Shown here one piece after another: positions 28,356 to 37,632 of a stretch of 38,020 bases of DNA. How positions within the stretch are numbered: the first letter of the stretch is position 1; each line of letters opens with the position of its first letter. Under the pieces are notes generated by a model, which saw only the letters and a list, made by a program, of their open reading frames with translations, had not been told where the DNA came from and ran no database searches. A program made the position numbers and the translations under genes. Source of the stretch: Rugamonas violacea (GTDB lineage Bacteria > Pseudomonadota > Gammaproteobacteria > Burkholderiales > Burkholderiaceae_D); NCBI RefSeq assembly GCF_016461825.1, contig NZ_JAEMNU010000006.1, positions 7,556 through 45,575 of the forward strand, given 5' to 3'.

Positions 28356-29582
28356 ATGTTGCGCAAAACCCTGCTAGCCCTCGCCGTCGCCTCAGCCCTG
28401 GTCGCTTGCGGCAAGTCGTCCAAGGAGACTGAGCACGCTGCCAGCGCCTCGGCCGGCGCCGTGGCCGGCAAAACCGGCAAGGACGGCAAGGACGGCAAGG
28501 ATGCCGCGCCGGTGAAGCTGGCGATCGCGCCCGAGGACCTGCTGACGGTGCAGAACAACGCGCTGGCCTCCGGCCCGGTCATCACCGGTTCGGTGCAGCC
28601 GGAACGCAAGGCCGACCTGCGCGCCGAGGTCGGCGCGGTGGTGCTGCAGGTGCTCAAGGAGAACGGCGAGGCCGTCAAGAAGGGCGACCTGCTGGTGCGC
28701 CTGGACGAGACCTCGATCCGCGACGCCGTCAACTCGGCCGAGGAGGCCACCCGCGCCGCCCAGCAGACCTTGGAGCAGGCCGACCGCATGCTGACCCGGC
28801 AGAAGACCTTGCGCGCCTCCGGCATGGCCTCGACCCAGGCGCTGGAGGACGCCGAGCTGCGCCGCAACACGGCGCAGAGCGAGGTGGCGGCCGCCAAGTC
28901 GCGCTCGGTGCAGGCGCGCCAGCAACTCAACCGCACCGGCGTGCGCGCGCCGTTCGACGGCATCGTCAGCGAGCGCAAGGTCTCCAACGGCGACACGGCG
29001 CAGATCGGCAAGGAGCTGATCAAGGTGATCGACCCGGCCAGCATGCGCTTCGAGGGCCTGGTGTCGGCCGACAAGATCGGCCTGGTCAAGCTCGGCCAGC
29101 CGGTGCGCTTCCGCATCAACGGCTATCCGGGCCAGGACTTCATGGGCAAGGTCAAGCGGGTCGACCCGTCGGCCAACGCCGTCACCCGCCAGGTCGAGGT
29201 GCTGGTCGCCTTCGCCGAGCAGGGCCTGCCACGGGTGGCCGGCCTGTACGCCGAGGGCCGCATCGAGGCCGAGAGCACCGACGCCCTGATGATCCCCGAC
29301 TCGGCCCTGGTGCAGAGCGGCGACCAGTCCTACACCTGGCGCGTCGACGGCAAGACCCTGCGGAAGGCCGTGCTGAGCATCGGCGCGCGCGACGCCCGCA
29401 GCGGCCAGTGGGAAGTGCGCAGCGGCCTGGCCGCCGGCGACACCGTGATGCGCGTGCCCAGCGCCGGCATGAAGGACGGCCAGACGATCGAAATGAGCGC
29501 GCGCAAGGTGGTGGCCTCGGCCTCGAGCCCGGCGGCGCCGGCCGCCGCCCAGTCCGGCCCAGCCGCAGCGAAAGGAAACTGA
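28356..29582 (+). CDS. RND efflux periplasmic adaptor (membrane fusion) lipoprotein
   Basis: A 408-aa adaptor of the HlyD/AcrA type. A lipoprotein signal (LLALAVASALVAC, lipobox cysteine at residue 22) is followed by a flexible stretch with GKDGKDGKD. The barrel-sandwich and lipoyl parts (ADLRAEVGAVVLQVLKENGE; VRAPFDGIVSERKVSNGD) flank a helical hairpin at about 125-200. A beta-barrel and a membrane-proximal domain follow. ATG 28356 has GGAG seven bases upstream. The permease gene begins 3 nt after the stop. No TolC-like channel is encoded nearby, so a distant one must be used. Confidence 0.93.
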   Translation: MLRKTLLALAVASALVACGKSSKETEHAASASAGAVAGKTGKDGKDGKDAAPVKLAIAPEDLLTVQNNALASGPVITGSVQPERKADLRAEVGAVVLQVLKENGEAVKKGDLLVRLDETSIRDAVNSAEEATRAAQQTLEQADRMLTRQKTLRASGMASTQALEDAELRRNTAQSEVAAAKSRSVQARQQLNRTGVRAPFDGIVSERKVSNGDTAQIGKELIKVIDPASMRFEGLVSADKIGLVKLGQPVRFRINGYPGQDFMGKVKRVDPSANAVTRQVEVLVAFAEQGLPRVAGLYAEGRIEAESTDALMIPDSALVQSGDQSYTWRVDGKTLRKAVLSIGARDARSGQWEVRSGLAAGDTVMRVPSAGMKDGQTIEMSARKVVASASSPAAPAAAQSGPAAAKGN

Positions 29583-29585
29583 TCC

Positions 29586-32500
29586 ATGTTCTTATCCGAT
29601 TTTAGTATCAAGCGGCCCATCGCCACGATCGTGCTGATCGTGGCGATGATGTGCCTGGGCCTGCTGGCGCTGAAGAAGCTGCGGGTCAACCAGAACCCCG
29701 ACATCGAGCTGCCCTTCATCATCGTCAGCGTGCCGTATCCGGGCGCCTCGCCCGACACGGTCGAGCGCGAGGTGGTCAACCGGCTGGAAAAACCCCTGCA
29801 GGCGATCAGCGGCGTGACCCGCCTCGACGGCACCGCCCACGAGGGCTCGGCCGAGATCTTCATCGAGTTCAACTTCAAGAAGAACCTGATCGAGGCCTCC
29901 GACGAGATCCGCAACGCCATCGCCTCGGTGCGCTACAAGCTGCCCACCGAGATGCGCGAACCGATCCTGCAGCGCATCGACCCGGCGGCCCAGCCGGTGA
30001 TGCAACTGGCCCTGTCGTCGACCTCGCAGAGCCAGGCCGTGATCTCGCGCCTGGCCGAGGACACCCTGGCCGACCGCTTCCGCGGCGTCGACGGCGTGGC
30101 CACGGTCAACGTCAGCGGCTCGCTCAAGCGCGAGCTGTCGGTGCTGCTGCGCGCCGAGAAGCTGCGCGAGTACAACGTCTCGGTCAGCGACGTGGTCACC
30201 GCCTTGCGCAACCAGAACACCAACGCGCCGGTCGGCAAGGTGCGCGGCGCGATGGACGAGAAGGGCATCCGCCTGGTCGGCCGCATCGAGTCGCCGGCCG
30301 AGTTCGAACAGGTCGTCGTCAAGCGGCGCGGCGAGGAGATCGTCCGCCTGGCCCAGGTGGCCAGCATCGCCGACGGCTTCGCCGAGGTCAACAGCGTGAG
30401 CATCCGCAGCGGCAAGCCCAACGTCGGCATCTCGATCAGCCGGGCGCGCGACGCCAGCACCGTCAGCGTGGCCGCCAAGATGCGCGAGCTGGTCAAGGAA
30501 ATCAACCCGACGCTGCCGGCCGGCACCGTGCTGGAAGTCACCCGCGACGGCGGCGACGAGGCCCAGCACAGCCTGAACAACGTCATCGAATCGCTGGTGT
30601 TCGGCGCCGTGCTGACCATCTTCGTGGTCTACGCCTTCCTCAACTCCTGGCGCTCGACCTTGATCACCGCGCTCAGCCTGCCGACCTCGGTGATCGCCGC
30701 CTTCATCGCCGTCTGGCTGTGCGGCTTCACGCTGAACTTCATGACCCTGCTCGGCCTGTCGCTGGCGATCGGCGTGCTGATCGACGACGCCATCGTGGTG
30801 CGCGAGAACATCGTGCGGCACATGCAGATGGGCTCGGACCGCCGCACGGCGGCCCTCAACGGCACCGCCGAGATCGGCATGGCCGTCGCCGCGACGACCT
30901 TCTCGATCATCGCGGTGTTCATCCCGGTGGCCTTCATGCCGGGCATTTCGGGCGAATGGTTCCGTCCCTTCGCGCTGACGGTGACCTGCTCGGTGCTGGT
31001 CAGCCTGGGCATCTCCTTCACGCTCGACCCGATGCTGTCGGCCTTCTGGGGCGACCCGGCCGACCACCACACGGCCAAGAAGGGCTGGCTGGGCACCAAG
31101 CTGGACCGCTTCAACGCCTGGTTCGACCACCAGTCCGACCGCTACAGCCGGCTCATCGCCTGGGCGCTGCACCACCGCCGCTGGATGGGCGTGATCGCCC
31201 TGGCCACCTTCGTCGGCGCGCTGGCGGTGCAGGCCAAGTGGGGCGGCACCAGCTTCCTGCCGGCGGCCGACCGCAGCAACATCGCCGTCGACGTGCGCAC
31301 GCCGCCGTCGAGCAGCGTCGAGTACGCCCGCCTGAAGATGGAGCGGGTGGCCGAACTGGCGCGCGCGATTCGCGAGACCAAGGACACCAACTCCAACATC
31401 AGCGCCGCCGGCGGCCGCGTGTATGTCGACATCGGCAAGCGCCAAACCCGCCAGCGCAGCGCCTTCGAGATCGCCGCCGAGCTGCGCGAGAAGCTCAGCC
31501 ACCTGGTCGGCGCCGAGTATTCGGTGGTCGACGACCTGGGCAACGACGGCAAGCAGATCCAGATCGAATTCACCGGCCCCGATTCGCGCAAGCTGATGGA
31601 GCTGACCAACGGCTACATGGCCAAGCTGCGCCAGGTGCCGGGCGCGGTCGACGTCGGCCTGTCGCAGCAGGACCCGAAGAACGAGCTGCAAATTGAGCTC
31701 AACCGTGGCCTGGCCAACTCGATGGGCATCTCCGTCAACGACGCGGCGCAGGCCCTGCGCGTGGCCTTCGCCGGCGTCGAAGTGGGCGACTGGGTCGACC
31801 CGACGGGCGAGTCGCGCGACGTCGCCGTGCGCCTGCATCCGGACGACCGGGTCAGCGCCGAGAACATCGAGCGCCTGCCGATCGCCGTCAGCGGCAGCAA
31901 CCAGATGGTGCCGCTCGACCAGATCGCCACCATCACCATGGGCAAGGGCCCGTCGACCATCGAGCACAAGAACGGCAAGCGCGTCGTCACCGTGTCGGCC
32001 AACGCCCAGGGCCGCTCGCCGGGCGAGGTCACCGGCGACGCGATGAAGCTGGCCAAGGCCATCGACTTCCCGCCCGGTTACGGCCTGGACCTGGGCGGCG
32101 ACGGCAAGAACCAGAACGAGCTGTTCACCGAGATGGCGATCGCCCTGGTGATGGGCATCGGCCTGATGTATCTGATCCTGGTGATGCAGTTCGGCTCGTT
32201 CACGGCGCCGGTGGCGGTGATGTTGTCGTTGCCGCTGTCGCTGATCGGCGTGGTGCTGGCGCTGCTGATCACCAAGAGCACCTTGAACCTGATGAGTTTC
32301 ATCGGCATCATCATGCTGATGGGCCTGGTGGCGAAGAACGCCATCCTGTTGCTCGACGCGGCCCGCAAGCGCGAGGAGGAAGGCTACAGCCGCGAGGATG
32401 CGCTGATGTACGCCGGCCGCATGCGCCTGCGGCCGATCCTGATGACCACCTTCGCGCTGATCGCCGGCATGTTCCCGGTCGCGCTGGGGCTGGGCGAGGG

Positions 32501-32810
32501 CGGCGAGTTCTACCGTCCGCTGGCGATCGCCATCATCGGCGGCACGATCACCTCGACCATCCTGACCCTGCTGGTGGTGCCGACCTTCTACGACAGCATC
32601 GAAATCGCCCGCGACCGCGCCCTGGCCAAGTTCCAGCGCCGCGCCGAACGCTGGCACGTGCTGCCGGCCTTCTTCCTGACCCTGGTCGAGGCGGTGCTGG
32701 CGCTGGTGCTGGTGCGCCTGGTCTACCGCCTGCTCAAGTGGGTGGTGTTGAAGCTGGCGGGTCGTGGCGGCCAGGGCCTGCCGCCGGGCGCCGCGCTGGG
32801 CGGCAAATGA
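29586..32810 (+). CDS. RND family (HAE1-type) efflux permease
   Basis: A 1074-aa inner-membrane proton-driven pump of the AcrB/MexB class. The N-terminus MFLSDFSIKRPIATIV is typical. TM4 carries the proton-relay aspartates in LAIGVLIDDAIVVREN, and TM10 the lysine in GLVAKNAILLLDAA. Two large periplasmic loops (about 35-335 and 540-850) are present. After TM12 the protein continues for some 55 residues and contains a further hydrophobic stretch (about 1025-1060), which is unusual. The substrate is unknown. AAGGAAA precedes the start. Coexpressed with the adaptor; a terminator follows. Confidence 0.95.
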   Translation: MFLSDFSIKRPIATIVLIVAMMCLGLLALKKLRVNQNPDIELPFIIVSVPYPGASPDTVEREVVNRLEKPLQAISGVTRLDGTAHEGSAEIFIEFNFKKNLIEASDEIRNAIASVRYKLPTEMREPILQRIDPAAQPVMQLALSSTSQSQAVISRLAEDTLADRFRGVDGVATVNVSGSLKRELSVLLRAEKLREYNVSVSDVVTALRNQNTNAPVGKVRGAMDEKGIRLVGRIESPAEFEQVVVKRRGEEIVRLAQVASIADGFAEVNSVSIRSGKPNVGISISRARDASTVSVAAKMRELVKEINPTLPAGTVLEVTRDGGDEAQHSLNNVIESLVFGAVLTIFVVYAFLNSWRSTLITALSLPTSVIAAFIAVWLCGFTLNFMTLLGLSLAIGVLIDDAIVVRENIVRHMQMGSDRRTAALNGTAEIGMAVAATTFSIIAVFIPVAFMPGISGEWFRPFALTVTCSVLVSLGISFTLDPMLSAFWGDPADHHTAKKGWLGTKLDRFNAWFDHQSDRYSRLIAWALHHRRWMGVIALATFVGALAVQAKWGGTSFLPAADRSNIAVDVRTPPSSSVEYARLKMERVAELARAIRETKDTNSNISAAGGRVYVDIGKRQTRQRSAFEIAAELREKLSHLVGAEYSVVDDLGNDGKQIQIEFTGPDSRKLMELTNGYMAKLRQVPGAVDVGLSQQDPKNELQIELNRGLANSMGISVNDAAQALRVAFAGVEVGDWVDPTGESRDVAVRLHPDDRVSAENIERLPIAVSGSNQMVPLDQIATITMGKGPSTIEHKNGKRVVTVSANAQGRSPGEVTGDAMKLAKAIDFPPGYGLDLGGDGKNQNELFTEMAIALVMGIGLMYLILVMQFGSFTAPVAVMLSLPLSLIGVVLALLITKSTLNLMSFIGIIMLMGLVAKNAILLLDAARKREEEGYSREDALMYAGRMRLRPILMTTFALIAGMFPVALGLGEGGEFYRPLAIAIIGGTITSTILTLLVVPTFYDSIEIARDRALAKFQRRAERWHVLPAFFLTLVEAVLALVLVRLVYRLLKWVVLKLAGRGGQGLPPGAALGGK

Positions 32811-32853
32811 CGCCCTTGGGCTGACGCCGGCGCGGCGCGCCGCCATCGACCGC

Positions 32854-32893
32854 AACAGGCCCGCCTAGCGTACTAGCCGGGCCTGTTTTTTTT
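32854..32893 (+). terminator. Rho-independent terminator of the RND operon
   Basis: AACAGGCCCG / CGGGCCTGTT arms, 14-nt loop, then a run of T. Confidence 0.9.
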
Positions 32894-33186
32894 GCCGGCG
32901 CGGCTAGCGGCTTGCTAGCGCGGCGGGAAAACGCGGCGGCGGCGGCGTCGCGCCGCCGCCCCGGACGGCGCGCGGCGCGGTGCCGGCAAGCCCGTCGGCG
33001 TGTTTTTGCGCAGCATTTTCTATTTCTGGCTAGAACCATATTTAGTGTCCGCACTCTATTATCTTAGTTTATAGATGTAGTAAGCTGCTGGCCTCCAGCG
33101 CCGGTCTTGGCTCCGCCAGCCTGCGTCGCGACACTGGAATCAGACCACCTGGCGCACATAAGCCATTCATATAAAGTGAGACTAAA
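32894..33186 (+). promoter_or_regulatory. FadL-gene upstream region
   Basis: The first 110 bp are GC-rich with no gene seen. From about 33010 it turns AT-rich, with a -10-like TATTAT at 33057-33062 but no clear -35. A leader of about 120 nt would precede the TTG start. Confidence 0.4.
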
Positions 33187-34602
33187 TTGAAACAAAAATA
33201 CCTGCCCCTGCTCGTCGCCGCCGCGCTGAGCGCCATGTCCGCCAGCGCGCTGGCTTCCGGTTACCGTTTCGGTTCGCAGAGCGTCACCGGCCAAGGCACG
33301 GCCGACGCCAACGCCGCCGAAGCCAACGACGCCTCGACCATCTTCTACAATCCGGCCGGCCTGTCGCGCCTGGACGGCATGCAGATCAACGCCGGCCTGA
33401 CCGTCGTCGTGCCGCATTCGACCTTCAACGACAGCGGCTCGACCCGTTTCACCAAAGGTCCGACCGGCGGCACCGGCACCAAGGACTACGCGCCTGAATC
33501 GGTGACCGCGCCGTCGCTGTACTTCAGCAAGAAGCTGAACGACCAGTGGACCCTGGGCATGGGCATGTTCGTGCCTTACGGCGCCAAGCTGAACTACGGT
33601 AGCAGCTGGACCGGCCGCTACGCGCTGGACAACATCAAATTGGAAGCGATCGCGCTGAACCCGTCGGCCTCGTTCAAACTGAACGAACACCACGCCTTCG
33701 GCTTCGGCGTCACCGCCGAGCACATGAAGGCCGAGCTGGGCCAGGCCGTCGACGTGCAGGGTTCCGTCATCGCGCTGGCCGGCACGCCGACCGGCACCTT
33801 GCTGGGCCAGCAGATCGCCGCGCTGGGCGGCAATCCCGCCGTGCTGCGCCAGCCGATCAAGGATGGCCGCGCCGAGAACAACGGCAAGGACTGGGGCTAC
33901 GGCTTCAACCTGGGTTATATGTTCACGCTGGACCAGGCGACCCGCTTCGGCATCGCCTACCGTTCGTCGATCGTGCACAAGCTGAAGGGCGACACCACCT
34001 GGGACTTCACCGGCATCACCACCGACGCGATCACCAACACCGTGCTGGCCAAGGCTTCGCGCAAGGTCAACTCGGCCGCGCTGGTGCAACTGCGCACGCC
34101 GGAAACCCTGTCGGTCAACGCCTTCCACCAGTTCGACCCGAAATGGGCCGGCATGGCTGACGTGACCTGGACCCGCACTTCGCGCATGAGCGACCTGCAC
34201 ATCGAGTTCCCCGGCACCACCGAGGGCGACGAGGTGATCCGCCAGAACTGGAAGAACACCGTGCGTGTCTCGCTGGGCGGCACCTACAAGTACAACGACG
34301 CGCTGACCCTGCGCAGCGGCGTGGCCTACGACCAGGCGCCGGTGGCGAGCGACGAGCTGCGCCATCCAGCGCTGCCGGACAGCGACCGCGTGCAACTGTC
34401 GTTCGGCGCCAGCTACAAGCTGAACAACCGCTCGACCATCGACCTGGCCTACAGCTACCTGAACTTCAAGGACGCGCGTACCAACTACACCAACAACTGC
34501 AATCCGCTGGCCACCACCTGCACCGGCAACGGCGAGACCACCCGTGGCGTCTACCAGACCCACCTGCAATTGCTGGGCGTGGCGTACAACTACCAGTTCT
34601 GA
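33187..34602 (+). CDS. FadL/OmpP1 family outer-membrane transporter
   Basis: A 471-aa outer-membrane protein for uptake of long-chain fatty acids or other hydrophobic compounds. Signal peptide at residues 1-24 (LLVAAALSAMSASALAS). The mature N-terminus has the FadL hatch signature EANDASTIFYNPAGLSRLDG. A 14-strand barrel follows, and the protein ends YNYQF. The start is TTG at 33187 with GTGAGAC upstream; no ATG exists before the signal peptide in this frame, so the rare start looks real. It sits downstream of the RND operon but is separated by a terminator. Two cysteines near residue 440 could form a disulphide. Confidence 0.9.
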   Translation: MKQKYLPLLVAAALSAMSASALASGYRFGSQSVTGQGTADANAAEANDASTIFYNPAGLSRLDGMQINAGLTVVVPHSTFNDSGSTRFTKGPTGGTGTKDYAPESVTAPSLYFSKKLNDQWTLGMGMFVPYGAKLNYGSSWTGRYALDNIKLEAIALNPSASFKLNEHHAFGFGVTAEHMKAELGQAVDVQGSVIALAGTPTGTLLGQQIAALGGNPAVLRQPIKDGRAENNGKDWGYGFNLGYMFTLDQATRFGIAYRSSIVHKLKGDTTWDFTGITTDAITNTVLAKASRKVNSAALVQLRTPETLSVNAFHQFDPKWAGMADVTWTRTSRMSDLHIEFPGTTEGDEVIRQNWKNTVRVSLGGTYKYNDALTLRSGVAYDQAPVASDELRHPALPDSDRVQLSFGASYKLNNRSTIDLAYSYLNFKDARTNYTNNCNPLATTCTGNGETTRGVYQTHLQLLGVAYNYQF

Positions 34603-34622
34603 TCGGTTTTCCGGTCTGATCC

Positions 34623-34648
34623 AAAAAAGGGCCCGCGGGCCCTTTTTT
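34623..34648. terminator. Bidirectional rho-independent terminator
   Basis: A perfect palindrome: six A, GGGCCC-GC-GGGCCC, six T. It serves the FadL gene and may also stop the convergent lipoprotein gene. Confidence 0.9.
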
Positions 34649-34717
34649 CACGTCTGGCGCCGGCGCGCGCGGCCGCCACGGGTGCTTATTTGACCCGACT
34701 CCGTGACCGTATCATTC

Positions 34718-34735
34718 GGCCCGACTATTCGGGCC
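34718..34735. other. Small hairpin at the lipoprotein gene stop codon
   Basis: GGCCCGA-ctat-TCGGGCC touches the lipoprotein stop codon. There is no T run on the minus strand, so it may be an RNA-stabilising 3' hairpin. Confidence 0.45.
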
Positions 34736-35010
34736 TATTTGCCGTTGGCCGGCGGCGCGGGGGTCTTGTCGTCCACCGGCGGCGAGGCGGGCGGCGCGGT
34801 TGGCGTGTCGGGTGCCGGTGCCGTCGTCTCCGGAGCCGGGATCGGCGTGGCCGGCGTCACGTTGTTGCCGGGTGTGGCCGTGGGCGTGTTGTTGTTGGGG
34901 ACGGCGTTGGCCGGCACCTCGTCGGTGGAGCGGTTGCGGCAACCGCCCAGCAGTGCGGCCAGCAGGGCGGCGCCGAGCAGGAGGGTGGAAGTGCGGGGGA
35001 GGGAAGACAT
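34735..35010 (-). CDS. Small Pro/Thr-rich lipoprotein
   Basis: A 91-aa protein with a clear lipoprotein signal (LLLGAALLAALLGGC, lipobox cysteine at residue 24). The mature 68 residues are Pro, Thr, Ala and Asn rich with no fold, like an extended periplasmic tether. AAGGA lies seven bases before the ATG. No partner is evident from neighbours; function unknown. Confidence 0.72.
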   Translation of the reverse strand: MSSLPRTSTLLLGAALLAALLGGCRNRSTDEVPANAVPNNNTPTATPGNNVTPATPIPAPETTAPAPDTPTAPPASPPVDDKTPAPPANGK

Positions 35011-35155
35011 GGTTGTTTCCTTTCGCTAGGCAATGGGTGGGGCCGCGCGCCTTGGCGGCGTGCGGCTAGGAATGCCCATGCTAGGCGAAAAGAAAAAAAT
35101 GTGGCGCGGAAATGCCCGTGCTTGCCACCGCGTCCGGCCGCGCGCCCGCGAGAGC

Positions 35156-35215
35156 GGGCGGCCGGGCGGCCGTGAGAGAGAGGGAGGGCGGCCGGGCGGC
35201 CGTGAGAGAGAGGGC
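35156..35215. repeat. 30-bp GC/GA-rich tandem repeat, two copies plus a fragment
   Basis: GGGCGGCCGGGCGGCCG followed by TGAGAGAGAGGG occurs at 35156-35185 and 35186-35215, with a partial third copy to about 35231. It lies 3' of the cystine symporter gene, in a gap (35011-35240) with no gene. Confidence 0.85.
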
Positions 35216-35240
35216 GCCCGGGCGGCCGGGCGCGCGGCGC

Positions 35241-36650
35241 TCAGGCGGCGCGGCTGGCGTCGCCCTCGCTGTCGACGCTCAGCTCGGCGTCGGCGTTGAA
35301 CACCGCCATGTCGGTCTCGCCCAGCGCGCGGCTGGTCAGGGTGCCGGCGGTGATCGAGCCGCTGACGTTGAGGGCGGTGCGGCCCATGTCGATCAGCGGT
35401 TCGATCGAGATCAGCAGGCCGGCCAGGGCCACCGGCAGGTCCAGCGCCGACAGCACGATCAGCGCGGCGAAGGTGGCGCCGCCGCCGACGCCGGCCACGC
35501 CGACCGAGCCGATGGTCACGATGGCCAGCAGCGGGCCGATGAAGGCCAGGGTGAACGGGTCGACGCCGACGGTGGGCGCGATCATCACCGCCAGCATGGC
35601 CGGATAGATGCCGGCGCAGCCGTTCTGGCCGATGGTCGAGCCGAACGAGGCGGCGAAGTTGGCGATGCCCTCGGGCGTGCCGAGGCGCTGGGTCTGGGTC
35701 TGCACGCTGAGCGGAATCGAGCCGGCGCTGGTGCGCGAGGTGAAGGCGAAGCTGAGCACCGGCAGGATCTTCTTGAGGTAGCGCAGCGGGTTCAGGCCGG
35801 CGCCGGCGATCAGCGCCAGGTGCACGCCGAACATCAGCGCCAGCGCGCTGTAGGAGGCCAGCACGAAGCTGATCAGCTTGAGGATGTCGGCGTAGCTCGA
35901 ACTCGACACCACCTGGGCCATCAGGGCGAACACGCCGTAGGGGGTGAGCCGCAGCACCAGCGTGACGATGCGCATGACGATGGCGTGGGCGACCTTGACG
36001 AACTGTTCGAACGAGGCGAACACGGCCGGTTGCTTGGCGTGGATGCCGGTGGCGGCGACGCCGATGAACAGCGAGAAGATCACCACCGCGATGGTCGAGG
36101 TTTTGCGTCCGCCGGTCAGGTCGAGGAAGGGGTTGGCCGGGATGAAGCTGAGCAGCATGCCGGGCAGCGAGATCGCCTTGGCGGTCGCCACCGAGCCCTG
36201 CAGATAGGTGCCGCGCGCCACCTCGGCGGCGCTGGCGGTCAGGCCGACGGCGGTCAGCCCGAACAGCTTGGCCATCAGGATGCCGATGCCGGCCGCCACC
36301 AGCGTGGTCAGCATCAAGGTGCCGATGGTCAGCGCGCTGATCTTGCCCAGCGAGCGGGCGTTCTTCAATTTGAGCACGGCCGAGATGATCGACACCATGA
36401 TCAGCGGCATGATGACCATCTGCAACAGCTTGACATAGCCGCTGCCGACGATGTCGAGGTACTCGCCGGTGGCGGCCAGCACCGGCGCGCCGGCGCCGTA
36501 GACCGCCTGCAGCCCCGCGCCGAGCACGATGCCCAGGCCCAGGCCGCTGAACACGCGCACGGAGAACGAGGCGTGGCGCCGCTGCTGGCGGTAGAGGAAG
36601 GCGAGGACGGCCAGCGCGGCCAGCAGGTTGAGGATTACATTGATTGCCAT
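35241..36650 (-). CDS. tcyP: L-cystine/dicarboxylate symporter, TcyP (YdjN) type
   Basis: A 469-aa polytopic inner-membrane cation symporter of the DAACS family. Recognisable segments are YVKLLQMVIMPLIMVSIISA (residues about 72-91), the hairpin with FTSRTSAGSIPLSVQTQTQRLG-like sequence (about 308-328), FGSTIGQNGCAGIYPAML, and GVGGGATFAALIVLS. The TSRTSAGSIP motif and the length near 463 point to the TcyP/YdjN cystine branch rather than glutamate or C4-dicarboxylate carriers. A TATAAT box lies about 30 bp upstream. Single-gene unit. Confidence 0.87.
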   Translation of the reverse strand: MAINVILNLLAALAVLAFLYRQQRRHASFSVRVFSGLGLGIVLGAGLQAVYGAGAPVLAATGEYLDIVGSGYVKLLQMVIMPLIMVSIISAVLKLKNARSLGKISALTIGTLMLTTLVAAGIGILMAKLFGLTAVGLTASAAEVARGTYLQGSVATAKAISLPGMLLSFIPANPFLDLTGGRKTSTIAVVIFSLFIGVAATGIHAKQPAVFASFEQFVKVAHAIVMRIVTLVLRLTPYGVFALMAQVVSSSSYADILKLISFVLASYSALALMFGVHLALIAGAGLNPLRYLKKILPVLSFAFTSRTSAGSIPLSVQTQTQRLGTPEGIANFAASFGSTIGQNGCAGIYPAMLAVMIAPTVGVDPFTLAFIGPLLAIVTIGSVGVAGVGGGATFAALIVLSALDLPVALAGLLISIEPLIDMGRTALNVSGSITAGTLTSRALGETDMAVFNADAELSVDSEGDASRAA

Positions 36651-36679
36651 GGGCGGCCCTGGTGAATATTGTTGTTTAA

Positions 36680-36685
36680 ATTATA
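36680..36685 (-). promoter_or_regulatory. -10 box of the cystine symporter gene
   Basis: TATAAT on the minus strand 30 bp upstream of the start, in an AT-rich island (36664-36687). The -35 region is GC-rich and poor. Confidence 0.55.
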
Positions 36686-36969
36686 CGCTCGGCGCGATGG
36701 CGCCGGCCGGCGGCGGTCGGGCATTTTATCGCCTATCGGGCGGCCGTGCACGGCGCCGGCGGCGGCCTCCACTGTACTGCGCGGCGGCGCGCCCGCCAAC
36801 GGCGCGCCGTGGAATATTTCCGCATATGGATATCCGGCCGCGCTATATCGGCGCGACCAGGGGCCGGCGGCCGGCGACCAGCGGCCGGCGACTGGCCGCC
36901 GCCGCCTTGCTTGTCGAGCAATTGTTGCGGGAATACCAGCAAGGCTGCGCCCGAGCGGGGAAGTCGGCT

Positions 36970-36975
36970 TATAAT
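36970..36975 (+). promoter_or_regulatory. -10 box of the secreted two-cysteine protein gene
   Basis: TATAAT 57 bp before ATG 37033. The remainder of the gap 36690-36965 is GC-rich with many short palindromes and no gene that I can support. Confidence 0.5.
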
Positions 36976-37032
36976 TCCGGCAAGTCGCGACCGCGTCGCG
37001 ATCCTCCCTATCCCTGATCGATGGAAGCCCAG

Positions 37033-37545
37033 ATGAAAGCATTGTTCGTCCTGATGTTCGTATCGAGCGCGGCCCTGGCCGACGACGGCGCGCTGCTGCG
37101 TTGCCGCGCTTTGGCCGACGGCCCGGCCCGCCTGTCCTGCTATGACGCCATTCCGGCCACGTTGCCGCCGCCGGGCGGGCAGCCGCTCCAGGCCGGCCAA
37201 GCTGCGCCGTCCGGTCAGGCCGCGCCGGCCGCCGCCGCGCCGTACGCGCCGCAGTACGCGCCCAGCCGCGAGCAATTGGAGCAGGCCTTCGGCAAGGAGC
37301 CGCCGGCGCTGCAGCCGCTGCGCTTGGCCTCGCTGGACAGCCACATCGTCGGCAGCTTCGACGGCTGGGTCGCCAACCAGACGATCCGGCTGGCCAACGG
37401 CCAGCTCTGGCGCGTGGTCGACGGCAGCGACGACGTGCTCGATGCGCAGAATCCCAAGGTGACCTTGCAGCGCGGCCTGCTCGGCGCGATCTACCTCGAC
37501 ATCGACGGCGCCCACCGCCGGCCGCGCGTGCAACGCCTGCAGTAG
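37033..37545 (+). CDS. Secreted protein with CR...LSCYD motif, function unknown
   Basis: A 170-aa exported protein. Signal peptide at residues 1-17 (MKALFVLMFVSSAALA). Just after it is LLRCRALADGPARLSCYDAI, a two-cysteine motif recurring at the N-terminus of many small periplasmic proteins, including some type VI secretion-associated ones. A Pro/Ala/Gln linker (about 40-75) leads to a compact C-terminal domain (about 85-165; GSFDGWVANQTIRLANGQLWRVVDG) that looks beta-rich. ATG 37033 has GGAAG upstream; ATG 37021 would add four residues. Confidence 0.75.
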   Translation: MKALFVLMFVSSAALADDGALLRCRALADGPARLSCYDAIPATLPPPGGQPLQAGQAAPSGQAAPAAAAPYAPQYAPSREQLEQAFGKEPPALQPLRLASLDSHIVGSFDGWVANQTIRLANGQLWRVVDGSDDVLDAQNPKVTLQRGLLGAIYLDIDGAHRRPRVQRLQ

Positions 37546-37632
37546 CACAATAGCGCCGCTGCCGCTGCTGTTGCCGCTGCGGCTATTAATGCTGTTGCCG
37601 CCGCGCAGCGACTCAGGTCGCCGCGCAGTGGT

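Noticed and set aside
29592..32855. Long minus-strand open frame opposite the RND permease
   Set aside because: Shadow of a well-recognised permease gene; no domain signature.
33187..34602. FadL gene as the outer-membrane partner of the RND pump
   Set aside because: The family differs from TolC channels and a strong terminator separates the genes.
35112..36665. Plus-strand frame over the cystine symporter gene
   Set aside because: Opposite to a clear membrane transporter, and it starts in a tandem repeat.
37549..37620. GCCGCTGCC-type triplet-rich stretch as a structured RNA
   Set aside because: Only short direct repeats of triplets are seen, with no extended pairing.
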